Shown here: one piece after another, positions 51,101 through 61,974 of the stretch | How positions within the stretch are numbered: the stretch's first letter is position 1 | How the letters are laid out: every line of letters starts with the position of its first letter | DNA from: an uncultured Bacilli bacterium | Lineage (GTDB): Bacteria > Bacillota_I > Bacilli_A > RF39 > UBA660 | Reading direction: 5' to 3' | NCBI GenBank assembly: GCA_934100165.1 | Contig: CAKOPN010000003.1 | Span: 1-64,000 of the forward strand | Length of the DNA stretch: 64,000 nt | Position numbers and translations under genes: made by a program | The notes under the pieces: generated by a model | The model's input: only the letters and a program-made list of their open reading frames with translations | Databases searched by the model: none | Told to the model about the DNA's origin: nothing

Positions 51101-52597
51101 TTATTTAACAAGTACATTTCCTGTCATTTCTTTAGGAACATCAAGTCCCATAACAGTAAGCATTGTTGGCGCAATATCTCCTAGTTTTCCATCTTTTAAT
51201 GTTAAAGATTTATCAGTAACAATAAATGGTACTAAATTAGTAGTATGTGCGGTTAAAACATTATTGTTATCATCTAGCATTTCTTCACAGTTACCATGAT
51301 CCGCTGTAACAAATAAAGTTATTCCAAGTTCATTAGTTTTTTCAATTATTTGTCCTAGTTTAGAATCAACAGTCTCAACAGCCTTAATAGCAGCTTCCAA
51401 TACACCTGTATGTCCAACCATATCACAATTAGCAAAATTAAGTATGATTAAATCAAAATCTTTCATTATACTTAAAAGTTCTTCTGTAACTTCATTAGCA
51501 CTCATTTCTGGTTTCAAATCATATGTTGCTACCTTCGGAGATGGAATTAACTTTCTTGTACATTTTGGTATTTCTTTATCAACACCACCATCAAAGAAAT
51601 AAGTAACATGAGCATATTTTTCTGTCTCTGCAATTCTAAGCTGACTAAGACCTAAACTACTAACATAGTCTCCAAATGTATTATCAAGTTTTTCTAAATG
51701 GAATGCGTTTGTAGTAATAACATCATCGCTAACCTTCATCATAGTTACCAAACGTAAATTGTTAAACTTAGTATGTTCAAATTCATTAAAGTTTGGATTA
51801 GTTAAACTCATAAATAATTCTCTTAATCTATCAGGCCTAAAGTTAAATACGATAAGTCCATCATTTTTCTTAACCATACCATTTTTATCAATTACACCAG
51901 GCACTACAAACTCATCTGTTAACTCTCTTTTTTCATTAGAGTCAACTAAATCTTTATAATTAGAATATTCTTCTCCAACACCATTTACAATAGCATCATA
52001 AGCAAGATGAATTCTATCCCATCTGTTATCTCTATCCATTGCATAGTATCTACCTGATATAGTAGCAATAGAACCTACACCAGATTCTTCAATTTTTTTA
52101 TTAAGTTCATCCAAGAATTTAATTCCTATATTTGGAAGTGTATCTCTTCCATCCAAGAATACATGATAGTAAACTTTTTTTATGTTTTCTTTCTTACACA
52201 TATCTATAAGTGCAAATAAATGATTTATGTGAGAATGTACTCCACCATCACTTAAAAGTCCAAAGATATGAAGAGATGAATCATTCTTTTTTACATGATT
52301 CATAACATCAAGGATTTCTTTATTTTCAAAGAACGTACCATCTTTAATCTTTGAATTTATAAGCTCTAATGGTTGATAAACAATTCTACCTGCTCCAATA
52401 TTTAAATGACCAACCTCAGAGTTTCCCATTTGACCTTCTGGAAGGCCTACTAAACTTCCACTAGCTACCAAAGTACTATGTGGAAAATTATTCCATAAAT
52501 AATCAAAATTTGGATGTTTTGCCATAGCCACAGCATTTCCATGTGGTTCCTTTCTTAATCCAAAACCATCCAATATACATAACATTGCTTTTTTCAT
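51101..52597 (-). CDS. gpmI: 2,3-bisphosphoglycerate-independent phosphoglycerate mutase
   Basis: 498 residues with CILDGFG, the nucleophile Ser in MGNSEVGHLNIG near 61, DGRDTLP, RYYAMDRDNRWDR and TADHGNCEEM; manganese-dependent glycolytic enzyme, common in spore formers. Follows the DUF4143 ATPase gene by 12 bases and ends at a terminator. Confidence 0.97.
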   Translation of the reverse strand: MKKAMLCILDGFGLRKEPHGNAVAMAKHPNFDYLWNNFPHSTLVASGSLVGLPEGQMGNSEVGHLNIGAGRIVYQPLELINSKIKDGTFFENKEILDVMNHVKKNDSSLHIFGLLSDGGVHSHINHLFALIDMCKKENIKKVYYHVFLDGRDTLPNIGIKFLDELNKKIEESGVGSIATISGRYYAMDRDNRWDRIHLAYDAIVNGVGEEYSNYKDLVDSNEKRELTDEFVVPGVIDKNGMVKKNDGLIVFNFRPDRLRELFMSLTNPNFNEFEHTKFNNLRLVTMMKVSDDVITTNAFHLEKLDNTFGDYVSSLGLSQLRIAETEKYAHVTYFFDGGVDKEIPKCTRKLIPSPKVATYDLKPEMSANEVTEELLSIMKDFDLIILNFANCDMVGHTGVLEAAIKAVETVDSKLGQIIEKTNELGITLFVTADHGNCEEMLDDNNNVLTAHTTNLVPFIVTDKSLTLKDGKLGDIAPTMLTVMGLDVPKEMTGNVLVK

Positions 52598-52609
52598 AAT
52601 ACTAACCTC

Positions 52610-53878
52610 CTAAATAATTTCACTTAAGCAAAAAGTTGCATAAACAGGAATATATCTTACATTCTTTTTTACGCAAAAATTGTCTCCAGTGATTCTAAAA
52701 GCACAAGCCGGCTTATATTTTTCAATAAATAATGCTAAAGATTTAGACTTAGTCTTGTTCATTGGAACAAGCTCAATAGGAATTATCGAACCTGTTCTAG
52801 TTTGAATAACAAAGTCAAGTTCTGCTTTTCCCATTGACTGATAATATTGAAGACTAAATCCTATATTTATAAGAGCAATTGCTACACTATTTTCATAAAG
52901 TATTGCCTTATATTTTGCATCAAGTTTATTTTTATTAAGATACATTTTTTTGAACAAAAGACCTGTATCATTCATATATACTTTAAAACTATCCTTATCT
53001 TTAAAAGTATATAAAGGAGACTTAACGTCTTTAAGTTTATAACATTTATATATAAATCCATTATTGTGAAGAAAGTTCAAGGCTGTCTCATATTCTTTTG
53101 ATCTTCCACCATCTTTTATAAGCCCATATTGGAACTTTTTATTATCCTTTTCAAGTTGTAAAGGAATGCTATCATAAACTTCATTAGACCTAATTATATC
53201 GATAAGATTATCTTGCATACTCATCTCTTTCTTATAAGTATCTATTACCTTATCAAATATTGATTCTAAGAATAACATACTCCCGCCTTTAGAAACATGA
53301 AATACTGCTTCTGGCATTCCACCAGTTTCCAAGTACATATCATAATACTCCATAGCAAGACTATGAAATGGCATCTTAGTACCATTTTTAAATGATATTT
53401 TTATAAATTCTATTAACTCTTCTTTTCCTAACGCTATAAGGAATTCTTCAAAGTCCATAGGAAGCATTGATTTAAACTGTAATTCCATACCTTTAAACTT
53501 TGACAAATTTTCTCTTAAAGAAGTGATAATAATAATATGGTAATCATTTTTAAATTTCCCAAAAATTTTAATTGCATTAACAATATCAACACTATTAACG
53601 TTATCTATAACAACAAGTGTATCATTTTTATTTATTTGGCTTTGTGTATAGCTAGATAAATATGAAATAACGCTATCCATTGTTTTTTCTTTTTTTAAGT
53701 TTTGTGACAAAATAACATCATCATTTGCATCAATGTAAACGACATTATCATAATTTTTTTCACCAAATTCTAGGACAGTATAAGTTTTCCCCACTTGCTT
53801 ACTACCATATACTACTAAAGGTTTACGCAAAGGTTCATCTTTCCAATGTTCCAGGAATTTTACTATTTTACGCTCCAT
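52610..53878 (-). CDS. AAA-family ATPase with DUF4143 domain
   Basis: 422 residues. Walker A YGSKQVGKTYTV near residue 25, Walker B LVVIDNVN near 90, RITGD and a C-terminal DUF4143-type nuclease-like fold (ALINIGFSLQYYQSMGKAELDFVIQTRTGSIIPIELV, with the E..D/E-x-K-like ending as KAELDFV). Such proteins are widespread, often mobile, and of unclear role. AGGAGG before ATG. Sits between spo0A and gpmI and probably shares a transcript with gpmI. Confidence 0.85.
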   Translation of the reverse strand: MERKIVKFLEHWKDEPLRKPLVVYGSKQVGKTYTVLEFGEKNYDNVVYIDANDDVILSQNLKKEKTMDSVISYLSSYTQSQINKNDTLVVIDNVNSVDIVNAIKIFGKFKNDYHIIIITSLRENLSKFKGMELQFKSMLPMDFEEFLIALGKEELIEFIKISFKNGTKMPFHSLAMEYYDMYLETGGMPEAVFHVSKGGSMLFLESIFDKVIDTYKKEMSMQDNLIDIIRSNEVYDSIPLQLEKDNKKFQYGLIKDGGRSKEYETALNFLHNNGFIYKCYKLKDVKSPLYTFKDKDSFKVYMNDTGLLFKKMYLNKNKLDAKYKAILYENSVAIALINIGFSLQYYQSMGKAELDFVIQTRTGSIIPIELVPMNKTKSKSLALFIEKYKPACAFRITGDNFCVKKNVRYIPVYATFCLSEII

Positions 53879-53963
53879 AAAGTGGCCTCCTATATCATTT
53901 TTCCTACTTTATATTATATTACTAATAATTTTTATAGTCAATAAGTAAGAAATATTTGTAAAA

Positions 53964-53985
53964 GAAAAGGAGCCTTAAGACTCCT
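53964..53985 (-). terminator. Terminator after spo0A
   Basis: AGGAGCC (53968-53974) and GACTCCT (53979-53985) with one G-T pair and a TTAA loop, then a T-rich tract on the minus strand. Confidence 0.8.
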
Positions 53986-53989
53986 AATT

Positions 53990-54760
53990 TTATATGTAAT
54001 TTTTATGAAACTCTAACCTCAATTTATCAGCCACTGTTACGATAAACTCAGAGTTAGTAGGTTTAGCTTTATCTATATCTACACTATGACCAAAAATCTC
54101 TTCCATAAGGTCCCAGTTACCTCTATTCCAACTAACTTCAATTGCATGTCTAATTGCTCTTTCTACACGTGATACTGTAGTGGAAAAAGTTTTAGCTATT
54201 TCTGGGTATAATTCCTTAGTTATTCCACCTATTACTTCTGGTCTTTCATAAATAATTGAAATACCTTCTCTAATGTATTGATATCCTTTAATATGGGATG
54301 GAACTCCTAACTCATGTAAAATTTTTGTAATTGATATTTGTAAATTGTTGTGATAAACATCTATAGATTTTCCCGCTGCTACTTTTGGATTAACACAGTT
54401 AACAATTCTTCTTTCTAAATCAGATAGTTCAAATGGTTTAAGAATAAAATAATCTATACCAAGTTCTGATGTTTTTCTAATTATATCATCAGTATTATAA
54501 GATGTTAGAACAATAACTTTCTTGTTTATTCCAAACTTCTTCATCTCTTCAAGTACATCCATGCCATCCTTCTTTGGCATTATTAAATCTAAAATTACTA
54601 CATCGTAATCACTTTGATTGTTCTTTATCAATTTTAGACCCTCTACACCATCATGAGCTTCTAATGTAATATCGATACTTGCGTGATCACTAAAATACTC
54701 CTTTACCATATTGATTAACTCTACGTTGTCATCAATCATAAGCACTTTAATGTTATTCAT
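53990..54760 (-). CDS. spo0A: Sporulation master regulator Spo0A
   Basis: 256 residues. Receiver domain with Asp10-Asp11 and phosphoacceptor Asp58 ([13 protein letters not shown]), Thr in VIVLTSY and Lys in FILKPF; C-terminal Spo0A DNA-binding domain with [38 protein letters not shown] and the end region [14 protein letters not shown]. Start at ATG 54760 after GAAAGGG. Monocistronic, with a TATAAT promoter and a consensus 0A box upstream, and a terminator downstream. Firm evidence of a sporulation pathway. Confidence 0.97.
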   Translation of the reverse strand: MNNIKVLMIDDNVELINMVKEYFSDHASIDITLEAHDGVEGLKLIKNNQSDYDVVILDLIMPKKDGMDVLEEMKKFGINKKVIVLTSYNTDDIIRKTSELGIDYFILKPFELSDLERRIVNCVNPKVAAGKSIDVYHNNLQISITKILHELGVPSHIKGYQYIREGISIIYERPEVIGGITKELYPEIAKTFSTTVSRVERAIRHAIEVSWNRGNWDLMEEIFGHSVDIDKAKPTNSEFIVTVADKLRLEFHKNYI

Positions 54761-54792
54761 ATTTTCCCTTTCTATTAACTGCACGCAACTAC

Positions 54793-54798
54793 ATTATA
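54793..54798 (-). promoter_or_regulatory. spo0A promoter -10
   Basis: Minus strand TATAAT inside TTTTGTATAATGTAG, giving a leader of about 26 bases to ATG 54760. The -35 is weak, in keeping with an activator-dependent promoter. Confidence 0.55.
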
Positions 54799-54850
54799 CA
54801 AAATATTTAGATAAATTTATATAGCGAACTTTAGCTACTTATGTAAAATT

Positions 54851-54858
54851 TTGTCGAA
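54851..54858 (+). promoter_or_regulatory. Spo0A-binding site (0A box) upstream of spo0A
   Basis: TTGTCGAA matches the 0A-box consensus exactly. It lies about 53 bases upstream of the spo0A -10, in the intergenic region, and suggests autoregulation. Confidence 0.55.
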
Positions 54859-54863
54859 TTAAG

Positions 54864-54890
54864 TAAAAAAAAATAGCTATTTGCTATTTT
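54864..54890 (-). terminator. Terminator after tpiA
   Basis: AAAATAGC (54870-54877) and GCTATTTT (54883-54890) around a five-base loop, then nine T on the minus strand. Confidence 0.85.
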
Positions 54891-55599
54891 CTCTCATAAT
54901 ATATAGAAATTCATCGGCTTTTGCACTTGCTCCACCAATTAAATAACCATCGATAACAAAAATTTCATCAAGCATTTGAATATTAACTTTATTTACGCTT
55001 CCCCCATAAAGTACTTTAACAGATGAATCATATTTTTCCATAACAAAGTCCTTAATATAAGAAAGCATTTCTTCTATTTCTTCTGCTTTAGGAATCAAAC
55101 CAGATCCAATTGACCATATTGGTTCATATGCAATTATAATCTTTTGAATCTGTGTTTTATCTAGATTACTAAATACTTCTATTATTTCTTTACCAACGAC
55201 ATCTTTTGTTATATCATTTTCCTTTTCTTCAAATGACTCACCAATACAAAGCACTGGTATGATATCATTTTCTAAAAGTCTTTTAATTTTTTCAAGAATA
55301 ATATTGCTGTCTTCATTTTGATCTTTTCTGCGCTCAGAGTGACCAACTAAGCAGTATTTGCAACCAATCGATTTTAATTGTTCAGCACTAATCTCTCCAG
55401 TTGTGGCACCATTTTTTGATGCTGATACATTTTGAGCTCCTACTAAAAAGGAACTATTATTTTTATATTCAGAAATATATATATAACTTGGACAAATCAC
55501 TGTGTTACTGCAATCAACACCATTAAACTTTTTTTCAAATTTTTGAACATCAGCAAAGTTCATGTAAGTTTTTTGATTACCTATTACTATTTTTGTCAT
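54877..55599 (-). CDS. tpiA: Triose-phosphate isomerase
   Basis: About 240 residues (slightly short). Catalytic residues are present: Lys in GNQKTYM (in place of the common NWKMN), His in VGHSERR and Glu in AYEPIWSIG, plus phosphate loop YGGSVNKVN. Of three consecutive ATG codons, the third (55599) has the best distance from AAGGAG. Overlaps the glycosyltransferase gene end; last gene of the pgk operon. Confidence 0.95.
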   Translation of the reverse strand: MTKIVIGNQKTYMNFADVQKFEKKFNGVDCSNTVICPSYIYISEYKNNSSFLVGAQNVSASKNGATTGEISAEQLKSIGCKYCLVGHSERRKDQNEDSNIILEKIKRLLENDIIPVLCIGESFEEKENDITKDVVGKEIIEVFSNLDKTQIQKIIIAYEPIWSIGSGLIPKAEEIEEMLSYIKDFVMEKYDSSVKVLYGGSVNKVNIQMLDEIFVIDGYLIGGASAKADEFLYIMRENSK

Positions 55600-56833
55600 C
55601 ATCATTCTCCTTATTTTTTATAATATCAACAAGTTTTCCAATAACACCATAGTTATCATATTTCTTATGTTCAATCGCATGCTTATAAACATCCAAAACA
55701 GACTCACCATAATATTTAGAACTATGAACTTCTGCATTAAGTCTTGCCTGTTTTTGAAGTTGTGTTAATGTTTTCTTATCTTTGGAAAGCTCTAAAACTA
55801 TTTTTATATATTCATCTTTTGTTTTAAAAATTCTACCATTAAGACCATCAATAACAGTATTTCTAAAGCTTTCATCATCAATGCAGATAGGTGCAACACT
55901 AGCAGCCATAGCTTCAATAACAGTAAGCCCCTGAGTTTCTGTTGTAGAAGCTGTAGCAAAAACATCAGCTATTCTATAATACAATGGAACTTCTTCCCAA
56001 GGAACTTTTCCTGTAAAGAAAGTATTCTTATCAATACCAAGCTTTTTAGATGTTTCCTTATACTCTTCCATATCAGGCCCATCACCAATTATAATTAAGT
56101 TAATATTTTTATTTTTCTTAATAATCTCCTTTTGTGCGCTAAGCAGCAAATCAACATTTTTTTCCTTAGCAAGTCTTCCTACAAACACTATATTAAATGA
56201 ACCATCTTTTATCTTCAATTTTTCTTTTATAGAATTAACCTTTTTCTTATCAACATTTTCTACATAGAATCGTTCTATCTCTATACCAGTTGGAATTATA
56301 TATATATTTTTATCAACCTCGTATTTTTGTTTAAACAAATCATATGTTTTCTTAGTTGGAACAATTAGTTCATTTGCAGTTTTATCACAGTAGAAAAGTG
56401 TTAAGTATTCAACAATTTTTTTACTAGACTTATCAAAGTATCCCTTAGTTATATAATGAGTATAATCTTCATACATTGTATGATAAGTATGTACAAGTGG
56501 GATATTAAATTGCCTAGATATTATTCTTGCAAATGTTCCCATACTAAATTCAGTATGTGAGTGAATAACATCAAGTTTCCATTTACGTATTATATTCATA
56601 GCTCTTATAGGATAAATTCCAGATACTCTATAGTCATATATTCCAATAGGAACACCAGGTATCCTAAGAACCGTGTTATTTTCATCAAATTTATAATGCA
56701 TATTCTCTGTATTAAGTGTTACAACATAAACTTCATGTCCCTTTTTCTCAAGAGCCTTTTTAAGCATAAATACACTTGTTGACACACCATTTATAAAAGG
56801 CGGATATGTATCGGTAAAAATCCCTATTCTCAT
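55577..56833 (-). CDS. GT4 glycosyltransferase (diacylglycerol glucosyltransferase-like)
   Basis: 418 residues starting [22 protein letters not shown], with HSHTEFSMG, VFVGRLAKEKNVDLLL, FTGKVPWEEVPLYYRIADVFATAS and TQGLTVIEAMAA. This is the pattern of GT4 enzymes that add glucose to diacylglycerol (Acholeplasma/Enterococcus type), forming the glycolipid anchor for lipoteichoic acid. Overlaps the flippase-like gene by ATGA and tpiA by about 23 bases. Together with the LtaS-like synthase it suggests a lipoteichoic acid pathway. Exact acceptor is inferred. Confidence 0.85.
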   Translation of the reverse strand: MRIGIFTDTYPPFINGVSTSVFMLKKALEKKGHEVYVVTLNTENMHYKFDENNTVLRIPGVPIGIYDYRVSGIYPIRAMNIIRKWKLDVIHSHTEFSMGTFARIISRQFNIPLVHTYHTMYEDYTHYITKGYFDKSSKKIVEYLTLFYCDKTANELIVPTKKTYDLFKQKYEVDKNIYIIPTGIEIERFYVENVDKKKVNSIKEKLKIKDGSFNIVFVGRLAKEKNVDLLLSAQKEIIKKNKNINLIIIGDGPDMEEYKETSKKLGIDKNTFFTGKVPWEEVPLYYRIADVFATASTTETQGLTVIEAMAASVAPICIDDESFRNTVIDGLNGRIFKTKDEYIKIVLELSKDKKTLTQLQKQARLNAEVHSSKYYGESVLDVYKHAIEHKKYDNYGVIGKLVDIIKNKENDDDKNSNR

Positions 56834-57843
56834 GCTTTTTCTTCATCTCCTTTAAAGAATCCTAAGGCAATACCACCTGCTATCATGCCCAAATAATAAG
56901 TAATAAACCTCCAAATAATAAGTGCAGAAGAAAGTCCAGACGGAGAAATAAATCCATTGAAGAATTGTAAGAATCCCCATTCTATACCACCACTTCCACC
57001 AGGAATAGGTACAAAATTACCTATTAAAAGAACAAATGCTGAAGCAGTTATCGCTTCCATCATGGAAATACTGACAGAAGAATCAATACTCATAAATATA
57101 AACATAGGTATTACATAATAAACAACCAATGCTAAAAGTTGATAACAGAAACACTTAATGAAAAGCATTTTCTTTCTCTTAAACAGTTTAGCGCTGTTAT
57201 GAAATTCAGAAAGTTTCTCTTCCCATTTTTTTACTGTTTCATCTTGATCTTTAACAATTTTAAACTTAGCAGCCAATTTAATTATTAACTTTCCAATAAA
57301 GTCATTAAACTTCTTAGAAAAGCTAACAAACAAAAGACCAACACCGACTAAAATATTAAGTACAAATCCTATAACAATTAGTGTAGAAAGTGTACTTGAA
57401 ACATTAAAGAAATGAAACTTCATATTAACAAACAAAGCAAAAATACCGATTATGATAAGTGCTAACTGATACATAATAAAGTCTTGGACTATTATATTTG
57501 TAGCAGATGCAACTGTTACACCAGTTTTCTTAAGCATATAAACCTGCATTGGTTGTCCGCCTGTAGAAAATGGAGTAATTCCATTAAAGAACTGTGTTAT
57601 GAGTGTCTGATGAACCATTCTTTTAAGAGTAATTTTCTTACTATACTCTCTAGCAACTAAGTACAAACATAAAGATCTTAGTAATATATAAAGAGACATA
57701 AAAATAATTCCAAGTAAAATAAGCCATTTATTAGCAATTATTAAATTATTGATGATATTTTGATAATCATCTTTCATTACAAAGAATAAAACGATAGCGG
57801 TAATAGCAAGTACAATTAAGGTGTTTCTTTTAGTATTTTTCAT
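56830..57843 (-). CDS. Lysylphosphatidylglycerol synthase-type (UPF0104/MprF N-terminal) membrane protein
   Basis: 337 residues with about eight membrane segments and family phrases [34 protein letters not shown], and [15 protein letters not shown]. This is the flippase-like domain of MprF without the catalytic part; lipid transfer across the membrane is inferred. Overlaps pgk by 14 bases and the glycosyltransferase by four, so the pair may make and flip a glycolipid. Confidence 0.88.
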   Translation of the reverse strand: MKNTKRNTLIVLAITAIVLFFVMKDDYQNIINNLIIANKWLILLGIIFMSLYILLRSLCLYLVAREYSKKITLKRMVHQTLITQFFNGITPFSTGGQPMQVYMLKKTGVTVASATNIIVQDFIMYQLALIIIGIFALFVNMKFHFFNVSSTLSTLIVIGFVLNILVGVGLLFVSFSKKFNDFIGKLIIKLAAKFKIVKDQDETVKKWEEKLSEFHNSAKLFKRKKMLFIKCFCYQLLALVVYYVIPMFIFMSIDSSVSISMMEAITASAFVLLIGNFVPIPGGSGGIEWGFLQFFNGFISPSGLSSALIIWRFITYYLGMIAGGIALGFFKGDEEKA

Positions 57844-59014
57844 TTATAGATGCTACCCCTGGTAGTTCTTTTCCTTCCATAAATTCAAGTGTTACACCAC
57901 CACCGGTAGAAGCAAATGTAACTTTATCCTTGTAACCAAGTTTACTTGCTGCAGCTACTACATCTCCACCACCTAAAATCGTTTTTGCATTTAATGAAAC
58001 TATTTTTTTAAGTGTTTCAGCAGTACCAACAGTAAAATTAGAGAATTCATATACGCCTAATGGGCCATTCCAAAATACTACTTTTGCACCGTTTAAAACA
58101 CTATTATATAAAGAAATTGTACCACTTCCTATATCCATACCCATTTCATCATCTTGAATATTATCAACTGAAACTGTATTATAAGGAACTTCATTTGAAA
58201 ATTCTTTAGTAACAACTGTATCTACAGGAAGAACAATTTTATCGCTATATTTAGAAAGAACATCTTTACAAAAATCTATACTGTCACTATCTAGTATTGA
58301 TTTTCCAATATTTTTTCCTTCAGCTTTTAAAAATGTATAAGCCATTCCTCCACCAATAATTATTTTATCAGCTTTAGTAACCAAGTTATTTATAACGCCT
58401 ATTTTATCAGTTACTTTACTTCCACCCAAAATAACTACAAAAGGATGTTCTGGATTGTTTAAAATACCTAACTCATTAACCTCTTTTTCAACTAAGAAAC
58501 CAAGTCCTGAAGGAAGGTTACTCGCAATTCCAACATTTGATGCATGAGCTCTATGAGCAGTTCCAAAAGCATCATTTATAAATATATCGCCAAGACTGGC
58601 CCAATATTTGCCAAGTTCAGGATCATTACCACTTTCTTTTTTACCAGGAACATCTTCGAATCTAGTATTTTCCATAAGAAGAACGTCTCCTGTTTTTAAA
58701 TTGTTTACAGCATCTTCTAAAATACTACCACGAGTTTCTGGTACAAATATAACGTTCTTACCAAGAAGCGAAGAAAGTCTTTCTGCTACTAATCTTAAGC
58801 TATTTTTCTGTTTATCTGCTTCTTCTTTTATTCTACCTAAATGAGACATAAGAATAACTTTTGCACCACCATCTATGGCATATTTAATAGTAGTTAAACT
58901 TTGAACTATTCTATTATCATCTATAATTTTTCCATCTTTAATAGGAACATTAAAATCACATCTAATAATAACTTTTTTATTATTTAAATCATAATCTCTA
59001 ATTGTTTTCTTCAT
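57830..59014 (-). CDS. pgk: Phosphoglycerate kinase
   Basis: 394 residues, with [55 protein letters not shown], and [16 protein letters not shown] before ATG. Heads the pgk / flippase-like / glycosyltransferase / tpiA operon, separated from gap by a terminator. Confidence 0.97.
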   Translation of the reverse strand: MKKTIRDYDLNNKKVIIRCDFNVPIKDGKIIDDNRIVQSLTTIKYAIDGGAKVILMSHLGRIKEEADKQKNSLRLVAERLSSLLGKNVIFVPETRGSILEDAVNNLKTGDVLLMENTRFEDVPGKKESGNDPELGKYWASLGDIFINDAFGTAHRAHASNVGIASNLPSGLGFLVEKEVNELGILNNPEHPFVVILGGSKVTDKIGVINNLVTKADKIIIGGGMAYTFLKAEGKNIGKSILDSDSIDFCKDVLSKYSDKIVLPVDTVVTKEFSNEVPYNTVSVDNIQDDEMGMDIGSGTISLYNSVLNGAKVVFWNGPLGVYEFSNFTVGTAETLKKIVSLNAKTILGGGDVVAAASKLGYKDKVTFASTGGGVTLEFMEGKELPGVASINEKY

Positions 59015-59109
59015 AACATTCTCCTAACAAATATATTATAGCAAAATATACTGCTTTTGCAAATAACCACAATGTAAAATGTAAATAGTAAAGAGCAATA
59101 CAATCACAT

Positions 59110-59141
59110 AAAAAAACAGGTTTCATTTTTTGAAACACTGT
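59110..59141 (-). terminator. Terminator after gap
   Basis: GTTTCA and TGAAAC pair, extended by ACAG/CTGT across a one-base bulge, with a T loop; a T run follows on the minus strand. Confidence 0.8.
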
Positions 59142-59158
59142 CTTAAATTATATATAAT

Positions 59159-60163
59159 TTATTTTTCCATTAAATACTTTGCAGTTCTAACCATCTGAGT
59201 TGAATAACCCATTTCGTTATCATACCATGCTACTACTTTTACTAATTGTTTTCCATCTACTTCAAGAACATTTGTAGAAAGTCCATCAACAATTGCACCA
59301 TATCCTAATCCAATAACATCACTAGATACGATAGGATCCATAGTGAATTTCAATGTTTCGTTAGCATTTGCTTTCAAAGCATCATTTATTTCTTCTTTTG
59401 TAGTATTTCTCTTTAATTCAAGAGTTAAGTCTACAACTGATCCTGTTGGAACAGGAACACGCATAGCTGCCCCATCTAGTTTTCCTTTTAGGTTAGGAAG
59501 TACATTTCCAATGGCACTAGCTGCACCTGTAGAAGCTGGTACTATATTGGCAGCACAAGCTCTTCCACGTCTTGCTTTAATTCCTTTTTTATGTGGAACA
59601 TCAAGTGTAGCTTGGTCGTTTGTATAAGCATGAACAGTTGTCATATATCCTTTTTCTACACCAAATACTTTATCTATAACATTCAAAACTGGTGCTAAAC
59701 AGTTTGTAGTACACGATGCTGCTGATATAACTTGTTCACTACCATCAAGAGTTTCATGGTTAACATTGTAAACTATTGTTTTAAGTTCACCCTTTGCAGG
59801 AGCAGAAATAATTACTTTTTTAGCACCAGCATTTATATGAGCCATTGCTTTCTCAAGTGAAGTAAATGCACCAGTACATTCAAATACTACATCTACATCC
59901 ATCGCTTTCCAAGGAAGAAAAGCAGGATCCTTTTCTGCAAATACAGGAATTCTTTTATCTCCAACAACAAGCTTATCTCCTTCAAAAGAAATTTCGTCAA
60001 CACGATAGTTTCTATGATTTGTATCATATTTTAACAAATATGCAAGTTGTTCTGCATCAGTTAAATCATTGATAGCTACTATTTCAAACTCAGGATCACT
60101 ATCCATAAGTCTAAATACAAGTCTTCCAATTCTTCCAAATCCATTTATTGCTACTTTTACCAT
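59159..60163 (-). CDS. gap: Glyceraldehyde-3-phosphate dehydrogenase
   Basis: 334 residues: Rossmann start VAINGFGRIGRLVFR, catalytic Cys in ISAASCTTNCLAPV near 152, and HAYTNDQ, NIVPASTGAA, YDNEMGYS. AAAGGATG before ATG; 18 bases after the nucleoside kinase gene. Confidence 0.97.
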   Translation of the reverse strand: MVKVAINGFGRIGRLVFRLMDSDPEFEIVAINDLTDAEQLAYLLKYDTNHRNYRVDEISFEGDKLVVGDKRIPVFAEKDPAFLPWKAMDVDVVFECTGAFTSLEKAMAHINAGAKKVIISAPAKGELKTIVYNVNHETLDGSEQVISAASCTTNCLAPVLNVIDKVFGVEKGYMTTVHAYTNDQATLDVPHKKGIKARRGRACAANIVPASTGAASAIGNVLPNLKGKLDGAAMRVPVPTGSVVDLTLELKRNTTKEEINDALKANANETLKFTMDPIVSSDVIGLGYGAIVDGLSTNVLEVDGKQLVKVVAWYDNEMGYSTQMVRTAKYLMEK

Positions 60164-60180
60164 TATCTATCATCCTTTCT

Positions 60181-61833
60181 CTATTTAAAACAACTTCCAC
60201 CAATAAATTCTCTTAATAAGGAGTCATCTGGTACAGCATCAGATGGTATTGGTAAAAATGTTTTTAGCACATTTATAAGTCTTCTTGCCTCTTCATAATA
60301 AGGGCTAGTAATAGGCACAGAATATAAAAGTGGTTCAACATAAGTTTTTAAAACACCTATTTCATATATTAAAGCTGTGTTGAAAGTTGCATCTGCTGAA
60401 TCTTGGTTAGGGAATATATGTTTTTCTTCACCAAGTCTTACTTTTCTCCAACTTTTAAGTGTATCTTCAACTTTATATCCACGAGTCCTATTATCTCTTA
60501 CAATCCTTCTTAAAAGTCTATTGTCAGTTGTAGATATTCTATTATGAATATCAATATTTAAAATTGTAAGTGGAGACAAATATATTTTAAACTTCTTCTT
60601 TCTATCAATAGAAGTTAAAATCTTATCATTAAGAGCATGAATACCTTCTATAATAAGTACCTCATTTTTACCAAGTGCTACCTCATCTTCACCTGGTTCT
60701 GACTTACCTTTAACAAAATTAAATATTTGAAGTCTTACTTTTTCACCATTCAATAATTTTTTAACATCACTATCAAACTTTTTAATATCAACAGCCTCTA
60801 AACATTCAAAGTCTGGCTCACCATTTTCGTCAAGTGGTGTCTTTTCACGATCGACAAAATAATTATCCATAGATATTTCACGTGGCTCAAGACCAAAGCT
60901 TCTTAAATACATTGAAAGTTTTCTACAACTTGTAGTTTTACCTGAAGATGAAGGACCTGCTATTAAAATTATCTTAACTTGATCTTTCCTTGAAACTATA
61001 TCTTTAGCAAGATTTAATAATCTATTACTTTGCAAGGTTTCATCTATTCTTATTATGTCATCAGCACGACCATTTGATACAATAGTATTTAAAGCAGGAA
61101 CATTACTTATTTTCATAATTTCTGCCCATTTTTGGTATTCTCTAAATACTTCAAATAATTTTGGATGATGTTCATATTTTTTTATACCATCAATATACAC
61201 AGTAGGGAACAATAATACAAAGCCTCTAGGATTTAAAAAATGAATATCAAAATGTTTTAAACAACCTGTTGATGGTGGCATCAAAGTAAAGAAATAGTCA
61301 TACATACCACCTATTTTATAAAGAGTAATATGCGTGTTAGTAGCATACTTTAAAAGATTAACTTTTGATGTCTCCTTATTAAGTTCAAAATACTCTATTG
61401 CTTCATATCTTTCTACTCTACACTTTGTAATAGATATGTTTTTTTCAGCAAGCTCTTTCATTTTTGCTTTTAAAATTTTACATTTTTCTATATCTAAATC
61501 AAAGTTTGTTTCTATATAAATTCCTTTATCTATAGAATATTTAACTATTATCTTAGCATTTCTCCCAAACGCTTCAGTAACAGCATAGGAAGCTAAATAC
61601 ACAAGTGAATTTACATACACTAAATTTCCCATTCGATCTTTCAAGTCAACAAACTCAATATCATCATTATCTACTATATAGTCAGAAAGCTCACGATATT
61701 TATTTTTTACTTTAGCTAAAATTATTGGGTACTTAAATTTGTCTTGATAATCTTTTGCAACATCTGCAAAAGTAAGGCCACTAGGAATTTCTTTTTCCTC
61801 GCCCATTATTTTTAATTTTATGCTTTCTATCAC
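60181..61833 (-). CDS. Nucleoside (uridine) kinase with ThrRS-like N-terminal TGS region
   Basis: 550 residues. An N-terminal TGS domain (1-60) and a region like the ThrRS second-additional domain (to about 200) precede a P-loop kinase: AGPSSSGKTTSCRKL near 280, DNYFVDREKTPLDENGEPDFECLEAVD and EGIHALNDKIL. This fusion is a known uridine-kinase-like family. GTG start after AAGGTGATATT. Upstream of gap; probable co-transcription. Confidence 0.88.
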   Translation of the reverse strand: MIESIKLKIMGEEKEIPSGLTFADVAKDYQDKFKYPIILAKVKNKYRELSDYIVDNDDIEFVDLKDRMGNLVYVNSLVYLASYAVTEAFGRNAKIIVKYSIDKGIYIETNFDLDIEKCKILKAKMKELAEKNISITKCRVERYEAIEYFELNKETSKVNLLKYATNTHITLYKIGGMYDYFFTLMPPSTGCLKHFDIHFLNPRGFVLLFPTVYIDGIKKYEHHPKLFEVFREYQKWAEIMKISNVPALNTIVSNGRADDIIRIDETLQSNRLLNLAKDIVSRKDQVKIILIAGPSSSGKTTSCRKLSMYLRSFGLEPREISMDNYFVDREKTPLDENGEPDFECLEAVDIKKFDSDVKKLLNGEKVRLQIFNFVKGKSEPGEDEVALGKNEVLIIEGIHALNDKILTSIDRKKKFKIYLSPLTILNIDIHNRISTTDNRLLRRIVRDNRTRGYKVEDTLKSWRKVRLGEEKHIFPNQDSADATFNTALIYEIGVLKTYVEPLLYSVPITSPYYEEARRLINVLKTFLPIPSDAVPDDSLLREFIGGSCFK

Positions 61834-61974
61834 AATATCACCTTTTCTATTCTCAAATAAATATTACCACAAATTATATGTTTTTTCCACTAATATATGA
61901 TTATTTAACACAATTTAACAAAAAAGTGAATATAATTATTTCCTAATTACTATTATATATATAGGTGATTATAA

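Noticed and set aside
59343..59627. 94-codon plus-strand frame within gap
   Set aside because: Antisense to the catalytic domain of GAPDH and without a ribosome-binding site.
60181..61833. Novel kinase-synthetase fusion
   Set aside because: TGS plus ThrRS-like region plus uridine-kinase domain is a known family, so the fusion itself is not new.
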